A DNA stretch of 64,000 nt from Haplomitrium mnioides (lineage: Eukaryota; Marchantiophyta; Haplomitriopsida; Calobryales), in assembly GCA_049999725.1 (NCBI GenBank), contig JBNGIS010008233.1:1-64000 (forward strand), in the 5' to 3' direction. The notes below the pieces were generated by a model. That model saw only the letters and a list, made by a program, of their open reading frames with translations, searched no databases and was not told the DNA's origin. A program made the position numbers and the translations under genes. Each line of letters starts with the position of its first letter. Positions within the stretch are counted from its first letter, which is position 1. Positions 46,601 through 58,624 of the stretch are shown piece after piece.

Positions 46601-49573
46601 TTTATACAAGTTTCAATCATACACAACAACTTAAGATCCCACCTCAATTTTGCATGCATAAGTTATACTCAATATCTCCAAATCCTACTTCAATTTTGCA
46701 TGTTTTAGTAATGTACAACACCTCTAGATCCAACTACAATTTCACCAAGTTTTTAGTTGTACACAATATATTGAGATCTTATCTCAATCTCATAAGCTCT
46801 AGCCATATCAAGCTTTTATAAATCCCACTTTAAGTTCACATGTCTTAGCAATTCACAACACATCTAGATCTCACTTTAATTTCATGTGGGTCTAAGTTGC
46901 CTACAACACCTTGAAACCTCAGCTCTATTTTACATACCTTAGTAATACACAACATCTAAATGTTTCACTTCAATCTCCTAAGTGTTAGTAAAAAACAACA
47001 CCTCTATATCTTATATTAATTTGAAAAGCTTTAGTCATACACATTATCTATAAATTCTACCTCATTTTATATGATCTTAGTTATTCATACATAATACTTC
47101 AAGATTTGAGATCAATTTAACATCTCTTAATCATACACAAAATTTGTAATTCCCCCTCAAATTCACATCTCTTAGTAATACATGACATGACTAGATCTCA
47201 TCATAATTGCATATGTTATAATGATGCACAACAATTGTAGATTTCACTTCAATTTTTAATTGGATCTTCAAACAACATCTTCAAATCCGACCTCAATTTC
47301 ATATATCTCAATAATACACACATTACTTAATCTTATTTCAATTTTATTGAGACTTGAGATCTTGTCTTAACTTCATATGTTTTAAGTATACCCAACATCT
47401 CTAAATCCTACCTCAAGTTTACATGTCTTAGTACTACAAACAACATTAGATCACACTTCAATTTTGCATGGGTTTTTGTCATCTACAACACCTCAAAACC
47501 CCAACCCAATTTCACACGCTTTAGTCATACACAACACCTCTAGATCTCACTTCGATTTCACATGTTCTAATAATTTAGAGAGCCTCTATGCCCTACATTG
47601 ATTTTACATTCCTAATTCATATGCAGCATCTTGAGGTCTCACATAAGCCTCACAAGCCTTATACATACAAAATACCTCTATATTACACCTCAATTTCACA
47701 AGCTTTAGTCATACACAACAACTCGAGATCCCACCTCATATTCAAATACCTTAGCTATATACCTTGCTTTGAAATCCCATGTCAATTTCATATATCTTGG
47801 TTATGCACAACACCTCCAGATTGCACTTCAAGTTTACATATCTTAATGAATATAACACCTCTAGATCCCATCTGAATCTTTGCATAAACCTTAGTCATAC
47901 ATATTGCCTCAAGATCCAACCCAAATTTCACATAATTTAGCTATATATAGCACCTAAATATCGCACCTCAATTTCATATAAGCATTATTTATACACAATA
48001 TCTTGAAATCCGATCTCAGCTTTACATGTCTTAGTGAGTGTAATACAACACCTCCAAATCTCATCTCAATTTCACTTGTCTAAGTAATACACAACATCTC
48101 TGATCTAACATCAATATCACCAATGTTTGAATCATACATCACATCTTGAGATCCCACTTCAATTTCATAAACCTCACTATAAACCTTAGTCATACTTGTC
48201 AACTCCAAATCCCACATCAATTTCACATATTCTAATAATACACAACCGGTCTTGATTGCATTTCAATTCTACTTAGTTCTTAGTTATACATAATACATCA
48301 ATATCTAAGCTTAATTTTACATGTCTTAGTCATAAATAACAACTCTATATCTCACCTCAATTTCACACACCTTAGTTGTATATGACACATCTATATCTTA
48401 TCTCAATTTAGCAAGCCTAAATCATACACAACAGTTCTGTATCCGAGCTCAATTTCACAAGCCTAATTTATACACAACAACTTCAGATCCCACCTCAATT
48501 TCACAAGCCAATCATACACAACACCTCACAATCCCACCTCGATTTGAGAGGCTTAGTTATATACAATGCTTTTATATATTGACTCAAATTCACATGTCTT
48601 AGTTATATACAACACTTTCATATTCCACCTCAATTTCACATGCCTTAGTCATAAACATTACTTCCAAATCCCACTTTAGTTTACAAGCCTTAATTATTTA
48701 TTACACCTTATAACAAGACTTTTATCTCACAAACCACAGTGAGACAGAGCATCTCTATCTCCTATCTCAATTTCACAAGCCTTAGTCATACACAACATCT
48801 TTGTATACGACCTAAATTTCACCAATGTTAGTCATACACATGGCATCAACATCCCACCTCAATTTAACAAGTCTTAATCATATATAACACCTTTATATAC
48901 CACTTCGATTCACAGACCTTAGTCATATACATCACCTCCAGATCCCACTTCAGTTCTATATGCTTTTAATCCAAACACCGTCTCACTTTTACAAGTCACA
49001 GTCATACAAAATGCTTCTAGATCCGAACTCAATTTATTATGATTTAATTATATACAACATCTTGAGGAATCACTTCAAATTCACAAGCCTTGGTCATACA
49101 CAATACCTCCATATCCCACTTCCACTTCATAGGCCTTTAGTCATGAAAAACACCTCCAAATAAGAACTCAATTTTACTAGTGTAAGTCATACACAACATT
49201 TTAAAATCCCACTTCAATTTACATGTCTTAGTAATACACAAGATCTCTAATTTTGAGCTCAATTTTATGAATCATGGTAATATACAAAGTATATAAATCC
49301 TACTTCAATTTAATATAGACTTTCATCAAACACAAAACCACAAAACACTCTTCAATTTCACAAGACTTAGTCATACACAACACCTTCAAATCTCATCTCA
49401 ATTGCACATATCTTAATTTTACAAAGCACTTCTAGACCCAATATCAATTTCACAAGATCTCACTCAATTTGACATAACTTAGTTGTATAAAAAATTTCTA
49501 TATCACATCTTAATTTAACATGATTTAGATATACATGACACCTTCAAATCCTAAGTTAGTTTTATAGGTCTTA
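40631..49573. repeat. 46-bp degenerate satellite, main block (about 8.9 kb)
   Basis: Around 190 units of the repeat seen at 21560, same orientation, with cores CTCAATTTCACA, CTTAGTCATACACAACACCTC and AGATCCCACCT. Unit length varies (44-50) through small indels. Units to the right (about 45200 onward) look closer to one another than those near 40700, as expected if homogenisation was more recent there. Frames are short; no gene. A non-satellite interruption lies at 44880-45195. Confidence 0.88.
44880..45195. other. Non-satellite island inside the 46-bp array
   Basis: The satellite phrase disappears for about 315 bases. The island has ACAAGTTAGC-type repeats at its left and a 53-54-bp tandem duplication at its right (TAAGTGTTCTTATCTTAGAATC and TACGTGTTCTTATCTTAGAGCC). 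It may be a small insertion or the remnant of the sequence from which the array grew. Confidence 0.6.
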
Positions 49574-49578
49574 GCTAT
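49574..49578. repeat. Target-site duplication GCTAT, left
   Basis: GCTAT here and at 57850-57854 bracket the plus-strand chromovirus exactly at its LTR ends. Confidence 0.85.
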
Positions 49579-50047
49579 TATAATGGTATTAATAGATATG
49601 ATGTTGTGCTATTTAGAAAAAAAATAGAGAGGAGTGAAAGAGATAGTAGTGACTATGAAAAAGGGGTCAACCTTTAGTGAAGATTGGTATAAGATCACTT
49701 TTAGGGTTGGATGACCTTTTAGTGAAGTGATATTAGGATTACTTGCCTTTGAAGTCACTTTTAGAGAAGTATGACAAGGTAACTTTTAGGGCTGAAATTG
49801 GAAGTGACTTATAAGTAAATGAAGTAGGATGATACCTTATTTTCAAGTATAAATAGAAGGGTTTCATTGCCCAACTTCTCATTTTGAAGTTTCTCTCAAT
49901 TTGCTTGTTTTATTTGGTTGCTTGACTTCTTGGGTTTTGCTTGTCTTATTGGACTTTTCTTTCCTTATTGGAATTTGGTTGAATTACTCTATTAGAGTTA
50001 TCTTTGAGTTCTTACTCATTTGTAGTTCTTCTTTGAGTTCTTTTACA
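49579..50047 (+). repeat. 5' LTR of the chromovirus (469 bp)
   Basis: From TATAATGGTATTAATAG to GAGTTCTTTTACA; colinear with 57385-57849. Confidence 0.88.
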
Positions 50048-50062
50048 TTGGTATCAAAGCTA
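50048..50062 (+). other. Primer-binding site, initiator-Met tRNA type
   Basis: TTGGTATCAAAGCTAC directly after the LTR, one mismatch from TGGTATCAGAGC, the usual site complementary to initiator-methionine tRNA in plant retrotransposons. Confidence 0.85.
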
Positions 50063-50084
50063 CATTTCTTTCTTTTGTTTTTTT

Positions 50085-53000
50085 TTGTTTTTTTTTTTTT
50101 TGTCCGAAAGTTAACATCTTTATTAACTTTCAAGCATCAAAGGAACAACCGCGGCCAGCAATCAGGCCGAGTGGCAAAAACAACAACCCATCAATCCCTT
50201 TCGGGATCAAGCCTAGTAAACCACAGCATGCCAATACCCTCAATCCAGATTACTACTAACATCCAGATTCCAGTAAACATTGTCTTCATCACGAATACAG
50301 AGAAAATGCCTAGCACCCCAGGTTCTGTCAAAGGTTTCCAGAATTTTTTCTCTCTTTGCTTCACTTTGAGCCTTCCTCCAGTTTCTACAGGCATCGTGCC
50401 AAGCTTTCCTTCCATACTCGACCAACCTCCTCCAGATTTTCTTCTTTAAACTGTACATATCCATGTACGACTTCTCGAACACTGCAGCATTCCTAGAGAG
50501 CCATGTAGAGTAAAGTACAATTCCTCTTAGAAGGGACTAGATTTCTTTAGCTATGGCCAAGGCCTTTGGAGTTCTGTCACCTAGGATGCATTGTTGCCAT
50601 GTTGGTTTCCACCTTTTGGAGTTCCCCCAAACAGCAAACACTAATCTGTTAATGATATTCCCTGCCTATTTCCAGATAGTGCTGATCCTAGGGCAAAGCT
50701 AGAAATAGTGAATGATGTCTTCCATAGAATCCTCCTTGCAGCAGACACATCTTGCATCAATCTCATAGCCAGGCTTTTCTGTCTTTTTTCTGAAACTCCC
50801 TACTTGCACACCTCTTTGGACAATAAGCCACATTAAAGTGGCCTCTTTAGCTAATCTGCTCGCCACCCATATATCAGTCCATCTGGAAGAGTATTTGGAG
50901 TCGATCGAGCCCTGTGCTTTCCAGCGTTCTAGAACCGGAGTGATAGTTGATGGTCGATCCAGGACGAACCGACAGCCTTTCTTGGTCGAGTAGCTATTGA
51001 GGGGTGAATTATCTTTCCATACCCACATACCAAGGTCCCAGTCTCCCTCTCCAATAACCGAGCCAAGTAATTTATATTCGGCACTCTGATCTTTAGTCAC
51101 TGTGCAGACTCTTATTTTTCTCATAATCACTGAAGGAGGAAGCTGGGGACGAATTCCTTCTACCAACATGGTAGACATTGGTGTGACAAAGAACCATGAG
51201 CATGACTGGGTGAAATCAGAGGACTGAGTCATTTTTCCTGCCTTCAACTCAGTATCAGCACCCCACATGGATATTGCGATGGGGTGTGTGTCCAGACCAG
51301 ATGAGAAGACTCCAGTCCAGTCTCCTTTTCTTAAGTGGCCTGGCCCCTCAAGGAGGAGTGAAATCCATCTGTCAAGAATCTTAGCTATCAGATCATACCA
51401 TTTCTGCTCATGCCTTTTGTGAAGCTGAAACCGTTCCTGCACCTCTGTCCACTCAAGGAATTTGTATGTTTGATGATTCCATAGGTCCCCAATCATGTTG
51501 ACCTCTGCTTGAGACCACCTCAAGGCTGGCCAGCTCTTATTTGACGCCAGCAAAGAATTGTCCCCCAGTTTATTCCACCAGATGTTTATGCTCACAACCT
51601 CTTCAAAGGACTCGGGAACCTTCTGTTTTATGGATCTTTTGAGTATTGACCAAGCCTGCCATATCTCATTCCACAGTTGCGAGGTCGACCAGCATGAAGC
51701 TCTGCAATCGGCTATTGTCCACAATAGAGAGTGACCCCAACCTACTTTACTGAGTGGTCTAGCTTGGCTGGCTCTGTACATAAGGAACGTTTTGCATATA
51801 GAGTCTCCTGGCAGCACAGTCTTCATTATCCACTTCCTCAGCAGGGCTTGAGTATGGGCATGAATGTCTATCAGTCCCAGTCCTCCTTCTTTCTTTCTCC
51901 TCACGCAGGTTTCCCATGCTACCAGAGCTCTGCAGTTTTCCCCATTTCCTGACCAGAGGAAGTTTCTCACCAGCTGTTTGATTTCCTTAAGCAGGGAGCT
52001 GCCCCCTGCCCAGCAAGAAACAAAGTACCAGATGGATCCCAGAAGGATATGATTGATGATCAGCAGTCTACCTGGTAGACTGATGTGTCTGTTGCACCAA
52101 AACTTGAGTTTAGATCTCACTCTGTCCACCAAGATATTCTTGATTGCTTGTAGACCGCTTTGAAGGTCAAATAGAATACCAAGGAATTTCAGAATTGTGT
52201 CCTTTTCTGCCCACTTCCAGTTACTGCCAACGTTCCACCCTTGTGGTCTAGGTCTCGAGTTGATCCAGATGGCAGATGATTTATCCCAGTTGATATTCTG
52301 TCCAGAAGCCTTGGAGAAGGTACGCAGCACCTCTACTGCCTTGGTCAAGTTCTGTTCTTCTCCTGCCAAGGATAGAAGAGTGTCATCAGCATATTGGGAA
52401 AAAAGGTGGTACTTGCCCAAGGGGATAGAAATCCCTTTAACTTGATCAGTGAGCGCTGCATTCTTGAGAAGGTGTCCCAGTGCATCTGCTACCACAAGGT
52501 ACAGAAAAGGGGCTAGAGGGCAGCCTTGACGCACTGATCGCTGGATAGGGAATGAGCGGGAGGGGATGCCGTTTAGGTTGACTGCGGACGTGGCGTTGGT
52601 TGTTGTCACCTTCACAAAGTCGATGAATGTCTGACCAAACCCCATGGCTTCTAAAATTTTGAACAAGAACTCCCAGTCCACTGTGTCATATGCTTTCTCA
52701 AAATCTACCTTTAGGAAGACACAATCTTGTCCTGTTGAGAGGGCCCAATCCTTGGTCTCAATGGCAGAAATCACATTATCAAGGATGTATCTATTAGGTA
52801 GAAAGGCTGATTGCTATGTATTAATGATCCCTGTCATAACTTTTTGCAATCTAAGGGAAATCACTTTGGCGAAGATCTTATAAGAGGTATTAAGAAGGGA
52901 AATGGGTCTCCAGTTGGAGACTAGAGATTTATCGCCACCCTTGTCAATCAAGGAGATTGTGCCTTTGTTGAGCTCTACAGAGAACCATTGTCGTCTTAGA

Positions 53001-53110
53001 GATTCCGAGATCATGGCTGCGTAGTCTTTGGCAATCCATTTCCAGCTGCATTTGTAGAATTCACTAGGGAGACCATCTGGTCCTGGGGATTTAAGACCAC
53101 TCATGCTAGT
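50085..53110 (-). mobile_element. 5'-truncated L1-like LINE inserted in the chromovirus
   Basis: Minus strand. The T-run at about 50078-50101 on the + strand is its poly(A) tail. Sequence begins inside ORF2 at the start of reverse transcriptase (LKSPGPDGLPSEFYK, about 53075-53100); the endonuclease is missing, a typical result of incomplete reverse transcription. I could not identify the target-site duplication because the left junction is in low-complexity T-rich DNA. Confidence 0.88.
50240..53104 (-). pseudogene. LINE ORF2: reverse transcriptase and zinc-finger C-terminus
   Basis: Non-LTR reverse transcriptase used for target-primed insertion. In one frame from 53104: SPGPDGLPSEFYK, NWRPISLLNTSYKI, then (after TAG at 52814) FLKVDFEKAYDTVDWEFL, RQGCPLAPFLYLVVADAL, the catalytic YADDTLL and the thumb region, open for 691 codons (52774-50699). 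The end has CVCCKEDSMEDIIHYF-stop-LC, a zf-RVT-type cysteine motif common in plant LINEs. Stops at 52814, 50699, 50666 and 50537 (minus-strand TAG in each case) are all in the same frame with no frameshift. The frame then runs to about 50240. One of the least decayed coding sequences here, hence probably among the youngest insertions. Confidence 0.88.
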
Positions 53111-53114
53111 GGTG

Positions 53115-54590
53115 GAGAGTTATATGAAGAATCGATGAGCGATGCTTCAAGCAATGCAACAACAAATTGAACATTTTTTTTCTTTTAGAAGTTCAAATGT
53201 AAGTGGAGGAAAGCTTTTACACATGCTAGTATTTACGTGTGGTTTCCAAAGGCAAAAGTATATGATGGGAAGAATGTTCTTGATGCATATCATAATTCTT
53301 GTTCAATTGTGAGCAAAACTTTGAAGCTATAAAGATTGGAGAAGAGTAAGTATAATGTAGATTTGTTGGTCTTATTACCTCTTGGCGCAAAGAGAACTCA
53401 AAGAAGAGGTGATTTCAAGATTTAGAGTTTTAGTTGCTCTAAAAGTAGCAAGAGATCGTTTGGTAGAATTGAAGAAGCTTGGTACAATGAGAAGCTATGT
53501 TATGTAATTTCAAAATAATATTATACAAATTCCTAATGTGGGTGAACAAGAAGCTCTACATCATTTTGTTCAAAGATTGAAGCCTTGTACTACGATAGAA
53601 GTGACAATGAGAAAGCCCTCTCAGCTAGAAGAAGAAATGTGTATGGTTGAACAATATGACTCACTACTTGCTACTAGAGAAGCTAGGCCATATTTTCATT
53701 AAGTTTTACCAAACAGTCATATACCACCAAATAAAGTTGTACCTATGGGATTGGTGGGGCACAAAGAGTGACACTTATCAATGTGGAGCATGAGCTTTTA
53801 CGCCAAAATGGATGATGTTTTTATTGTCAATAGCTAAGTCATATGATTGCAAATTGTTCATGTCATAAAAGTCAAACTTGTTTACTTTTTCAAACAACAA
53901 TCATAGAAAAGGAGAACAAAAAAAACAACAAGCATGAATAAAAATATTCTAGGGATTTACTAAGAGCTGAATTAGTTCTAATGGAATAAACAACTCGACA
54001 CAAATTCAAAGTACCTTTTTTCATCTAGATAGTATGGTTGATGAGCATTTTTGTAGAATATTTGTGGACTATAGAAGCTCTAAAAATTTCATGTCATTAC
54101 GTTTTGCTAAGAAAATAAAACCAAAAGCTTTAATTATCAAGAGAAGTTTTGTAACTATAGTCTATAGCCAAAAGCATGATGTGTTCTACTCGCAAAAGCC
54201 ATTTCTTCTAAGGATTGGAGAAATAGTGTGAGGAATCTATAGATTTTGTTATTGCATTAGTACAATATAACATCATTTTAAGCTTGCTTTGGCTTGAAGA
54301 TTGATCCGCTCAAGTTGATTGATTAAAATAAAAAATTCAAGTTACTTTACAAGGCAAGCAATTGTTTTTGGGATGTTTGGCACTATTGGTGATGAGGACT
54401 AAATCAATTCAACATATTAATTTGGTGGAGAAAGAGTTGCATGTCTTTGCTATTTGAATCAAGTCTATCATGGACTTGAGTAAGGAGGGAGGGAAGTCTA
54501 TACCTTCTTCAATGATTGATAATATTTTGAGAGAGTTTTTGGATGTGTTTAAGGATGATTTGCCAAAGAGATTGCAAAACGAGTGAGAAA
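53115..54590 (+). pseudogene. Chromovirus gag and protease remnant
   Basis: Broken frames. A zinc knuckle C-F-Y-C-Q-stop-L-S-H-M-I-A-N-C is recognisable near 53816-53860, with a TAG inside. At 54034-54231 a protease-like stretch has FVDYRSSKNFMSLRFAKKI where the retropepsin loop (D-S/T-G-x-S-x-N-F) is expected; the Gly position is lost. Decay is heavier than in the LINE nested in the same element, in keeping with the LINE being younger. Confidence 0.65.
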
Positions 54591-55800
54591 TGCTCTTTTC
54601 GATTGAGTTGATGCCAAAAAATACTCCTTGTAATTGGTTTATATATCGTTTATCACCACAAGAATTAGAAGAGCTTCACAAAACCTTGACGGATCCTCTT
54701 GAGAAGGATTTCATTCACTATAGTGCTTCACCTTAGGGCATCGGTATTCTTTGCACCAAGCAAGATGGTGGATTTTGTCTTTGTACAAATTATCGCAGCT
54801 TGAATAATCAAACATTAATACTTATTAATTTCCATGTATTGATGATTTGTTGGGTCAATTGATTAGTATGCAATTCTTTGCTAGTTTGGATCTTCAAAGT
54901 GGCTATTGGCAAATTCTAAACAAGTCAAGTGATGTGTTAAAGATATCTTTTTGCACAAGATATAGGTATTTTGAATGGAAAGTTCTTGCATTTGGTCTCA
55001 CTAATACCCCGTCCATATTCAAAGATCAAATGCATTGAGTTTTTGATGGGTTATTAGATATGTTAGTTTTGGTATCCTTGGATGATATTCTTATTTCTAG
55101 TAAAATTAAAGTCTAGCATCGCGATCATCTCAAAGAATTAATGCAAAAGTTGGACAATTGGAAGTTTAATTGCAAGGGGCGCATATGTGAATTTTGGAAG
55201 CAAGAGGCTAATTATCTAAGGCACAAGGTGTCTATAAATGGTATCAAGATGGAGGAAGAGAAAATTAAGGCTATTGGAGAGTGGTTAACACTAAAGGAAA
55301 CAAAGAACATTAGAGCCTTCAATGGATTGGCAAGCTTTTATCAATAGTTCATCTATTATTATGTGCATATAACATGTTGCACCTCTTACAGATCTGCTAG
55401 GCAAAGAGGTTAAGTTTTAGTGGGCTACCAAAGAGCAAACGACATTTCAACAACTCAATGATGCAAGCCTGTCTCGTCCTATCCTACAACCATATGATCC
55501 AAAAGCATATTGTATAGTTGATTTGATACTTCTAAATTTGCTATTAGAGCAATTTTACAAAAAGATTTTGAAGATAGACTTCATCTGGCTTCATGTCATG
55601 CCGATTAAATGCGGTAAAGAGAAATTATTTTGTAAGAGATCAAGAGCAACTCACAATGGTTTTTGCTACAAAAGCATGGAGACATTATAAACCTATACTT
55701 GTGTGCACCAATCACAAGCTGTTGTTACAATTAGTTCATTTGGAAAATATAGCAAGTCATCATCATCAATAGGAGTATCAATTCTAACTCTTTGATATTA
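54590..55800 (+). pseudogene. Chromovirus reverse transcriptase and RNase H remnant
   Basis: RT blocks in order: LEKDFIHYS, GGFCLCTNYRSLN, FASLDLQSGYWQI (54847-55038), YRYFEWKVLAFGLTNTPSIFKD and the catalytic SLDDILISS near 55075-55095 with the Asp pair kept. RNase H (55370-55800) is only faintly visible (TKAWRHYKPILVCTNHKLLLQ-like). Stops include TAG within SP-stop-GIG and a TAG before HRDHL. Confidence 0.8.
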
Positions 55801-56049
55801 GCGTATAAGTTGAGAAGGTTTTGCCCCATTCTAGATGCATTGCCACAAAGACTAGATCATATGCCTAATATATTATAAGCGGTGAATATGAGCATACTTC
55901 ATCTTGATGAAGCAACTGGTAGAGGTTGTCAAAAGCTATGGATGGCAGTCAAAGAGAGTGAGTATCATACATTTTCTATTCAAGATGGTGTTCTCTATCA
56001 AGCTTATCAAATATATGTTCTATAAGATGATGCACTTCAAATGGCTCAT

Positions 56050-56930
56050 TTGCAAGAAGCATCTAGCATTCCAATCTGAAGACATCTTCGAGTAGACAAA
56101 ACTATAAAGTTGCTTCAACGTACTTGGTGGTGGTCAAACTTGGCTCAATACGCTCTTAATTTTGTTTGTTCTTGTGAAAATTGTCAGCAAAACAAGATTT
56201 CAAATGAAAAGCTAGCTCAACTTCTTCAACCACTATTGATTCCTACTACTTGTTAAGAACATGTAAGTTTAGATCTTGTTACTTCATTTCTAACTACATA
56301 TTATAGGTTTACCATGATTATGGTGTTTGTAGACAAGCTAAGCAAACATATTAATTTAGCACCACTAGTCGATATAATAGATACTCCACAATTGGAAAAA
56401 TTTTACTTTGATATTGTCTTTTTCTATCATAGAATTCCCAAGGTGTTAATATCTAATAACACGTTTTAGATCACATCAAGGATTCACGTTTCATTGAAAA
56501 TTTTTGGCAAGAGTTGTTTGAACTTTTGGGAACCAAACTCTATGTCTACTACTTAACACCCTCAAACAAATAGGAAAACGATGTGCATTAATCACACTAT
56601 AGAGGATATGCTTCATGCATTTATGTTGCAACTTTCATCACACCGATTAGGATGGTTTCTTGCCAGTTATAGAGTTTGACTACAACAACTCCAAACAAAC
56701 AAGTACTCAATTTGCTTATTTCTTTCTTAATTTGGGTCAACATCCTCTTATTCCTCATGGTTTTCTTTCTCCTTTCTCTTCCAATATTCTAATTATTTCT
56801 ACATTTTTTTCTCGTTTATTATCTTCTTTGCAAGTTGTCTGCAACCATCTTGTTATTGCTCAAATTTGGTAAAAACAATATGTTGATAGATATTGTCATG
56901 ATTTCTCTTACGTTTTAGATGACGAAGTTA
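56050..56930 (+). pseudogene. Chromovirus integrase remnant
   Basis: TIKLLQRTWWWSNLAQYALNFVCSCENCQQNK gives the end of the zinc-binding domain (C-x2-C), then SLDLVTSFL and FVDKLSKHINLAPL of the catalytic core, and EFDYNNSKQ near 56665. The same blocks occur on the minus strand at 23690-24056, confirming a shared family. Several stops and frame changes. Confidence 0.8.
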
Positions 56931-57169
56931 TCCTATCAACTCACGATCTTCACTTGTCTATAGATCTTAAGTTTGTATGCCATCTCTAGCTTGGGTTAAT
57001 CCTTTCTCTATTTCTAAAGTTATTTCTCTTGTTGCTTACAAGCTTTATCTTACTCTCCATATGAAGATTCACCTTATCTTCCATATATTTAAACTCGAGC
57101 CTTTATTTCTAGTCCGTCTTCTTTTTCAAACCATGTTCAAATTCCTCATTTATCTCTAATTCTTAATTA

Positions 57170-57345
57170 TCATGAAGAATATGAAGTGGATCTTATTTTT
57201 GGAAAAATGATTTATCAAGCAAGGACATCAACCTCAAGTTCAACATAAAGTTTTGTGGAAGGAATATAAGCTTCATGATGCAACTTGGTAGCCTTGTTCT
57301 AGCCTTGAATATGCTCAAAAACTATTTGGTTGTTTGAAACTATTG
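57170..57345 (+). pseudogene. Chromodomain-like tail of the chromovirus
   Basis: EYEVDLIFGK and, after a frame change, VLWKEYKLHDATW-stop-P followed by SLEYAQKL. This is the chromodomain pattern (E-Y-E-V-E ... L-V-K-W-x-G-Y ... T-W-E-P ... L). Such tails target integration to methylated-histone heterochromatin and define chromoviruses. The Glu of TWEP is replaced by a stop. Confidence 0.65.
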
Positions 57346-57384
57346 GGAATAACAAGAAAGTCATCGACTAGAAAGTATGGATTA

Positions 57385-57849
57385 TATAATAGTACAAGCA
57401 TGATGTTGTGATCTTTATAAGAAAATAGAGAGGAGTGAAAGAGATGGTAGTGACTATGAAAGAAGAATCAGCTTTTAGTGAAGATTGGTATAAGATCACT
57501 TTTAGAGTTAAATCACATTTTAGTGAAGTGGTATTAGGACTACCTACCTTTGAAATCACTTTTAGAGAAGTAGTACAAGATCACTTTTAAGGCTGAAACT
57601 GGAAGTGGCTTGTAAGTGAAGGAAGTAAGATGGCATTTTTCTTCTCAAGTATAAATAAAAAGGCTTCATTTCCCAACTCCTCATTATGGAGTTCCTCTCA
57701 ATTCACTTGTGTTCTTTGGTTTCTTGCCTTCTTCGCTTTTGCTTGCCTCATTGGCCTTTACTTGCTTTATTGGCATTTGGTTGAATAACTCTATTAGAGT
57801 TATCTTCGAGTTCTTACTTATTTCGAATTCGCCTTTGAGTTCTTTTACA
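57385..57849 (+). repeat. 3' LTR of the chromovirus (465 bp)
   Basis: TATAATAGTACAAGCATGAT to GAGTTCTTTTACA, followed by the GCTAT duplication (57850-57854). Confidence 0.88.
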
Positions 57850-57854
57850 GCTAT

Positions 57855-58620
57855 GCACAATATCTTGAGATACCAAACTATAAAATGTTTTAGTTGTACA
57901 CAACAAAAATAGATCCCACTTCAATTTCACTTGAACTTTAGCTACATACAACATCTTAAGATCCCTCGTCAATTTCATAGGTTTTAGTCATATCCACACT
58001 TCCAAATCTCATATGAGTTTCACATGTCTTAGCAATGCACAACACTTCTAGATCCCACTTCAATTTCACATATGTTATAGTCACACAAAACACCTTGAAA
58101 CCCCACCTCAAAATCACATTCATTGGTTAACACAACAACTCTAAGTCTCACCTCTATTTCACACACAAAGCAACACTAGACCCCAATTTAATATCACAAG
58201 CCTTAGTCATATACATCGTATCTAAGTCTCAGCTCAACTTTACATGTCTTAGTCATATACAACACTTCAAAGTCTAAATATGTGTTGAATTTCAAAGGCT
58301 TTATTCATCCACACCAACTTCATATACATACCAACTTCAATGTCATAGACCTTTCTCATACACAACAACTCAAAATCCCACTATACATCTTAGTGATAGA
58401 CAACACTCCCAAATTCTACATGATATCGCATGTATAGTAGAACACAACACCACTAGATACAAATTAAATTTTATATGAACCTCTAGAAAAAACATTATCT
58501 TGAGATTTTCATTGGTATTGGTCATAATCTAGCATTTACAAACCACAACACAAGTTCACATATGTTAATAAAACAAAAGAACTTTAGATTCCACTTCAAT
58601 TTTACATATGCATGTTAGAT
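57855..58620. repeat. 46-bp degenerate satellite, right block
   Basis: Same repeat and orientation as 40631-49573, resuming directly after the chromovirus. It ends near 58620, where the 54-bp satellite begins without a spacer. Confidence 0.8.
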
Positions 58621-58624
58621 TTGA

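Larger units (their letters stand above)
49579..57849 (+). mobile_element. Ty3 chromovirus, full-length copy with a nested LINE
   Basis: 5' LTR (49579-50047), initiator-Met-type primer-binding site, decayed gag/pol and 3' LTR (57385-57849), flanked by GCTAT duplications, inserted in the 46-bp satellite. Both LTRs begin TATAAT rather than TG, so the terminal dinucleotide has changed. The coding part from 53110 reads gag, protease, RT, RNase H, integrase and a chromodomain-like tail in the right order, but with many stops. The region between the primer-binding site and gag is occupied by a LINE on the opposite strand. Without the LINE the element would be about 5.2 kb. Confidence 0.9.
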
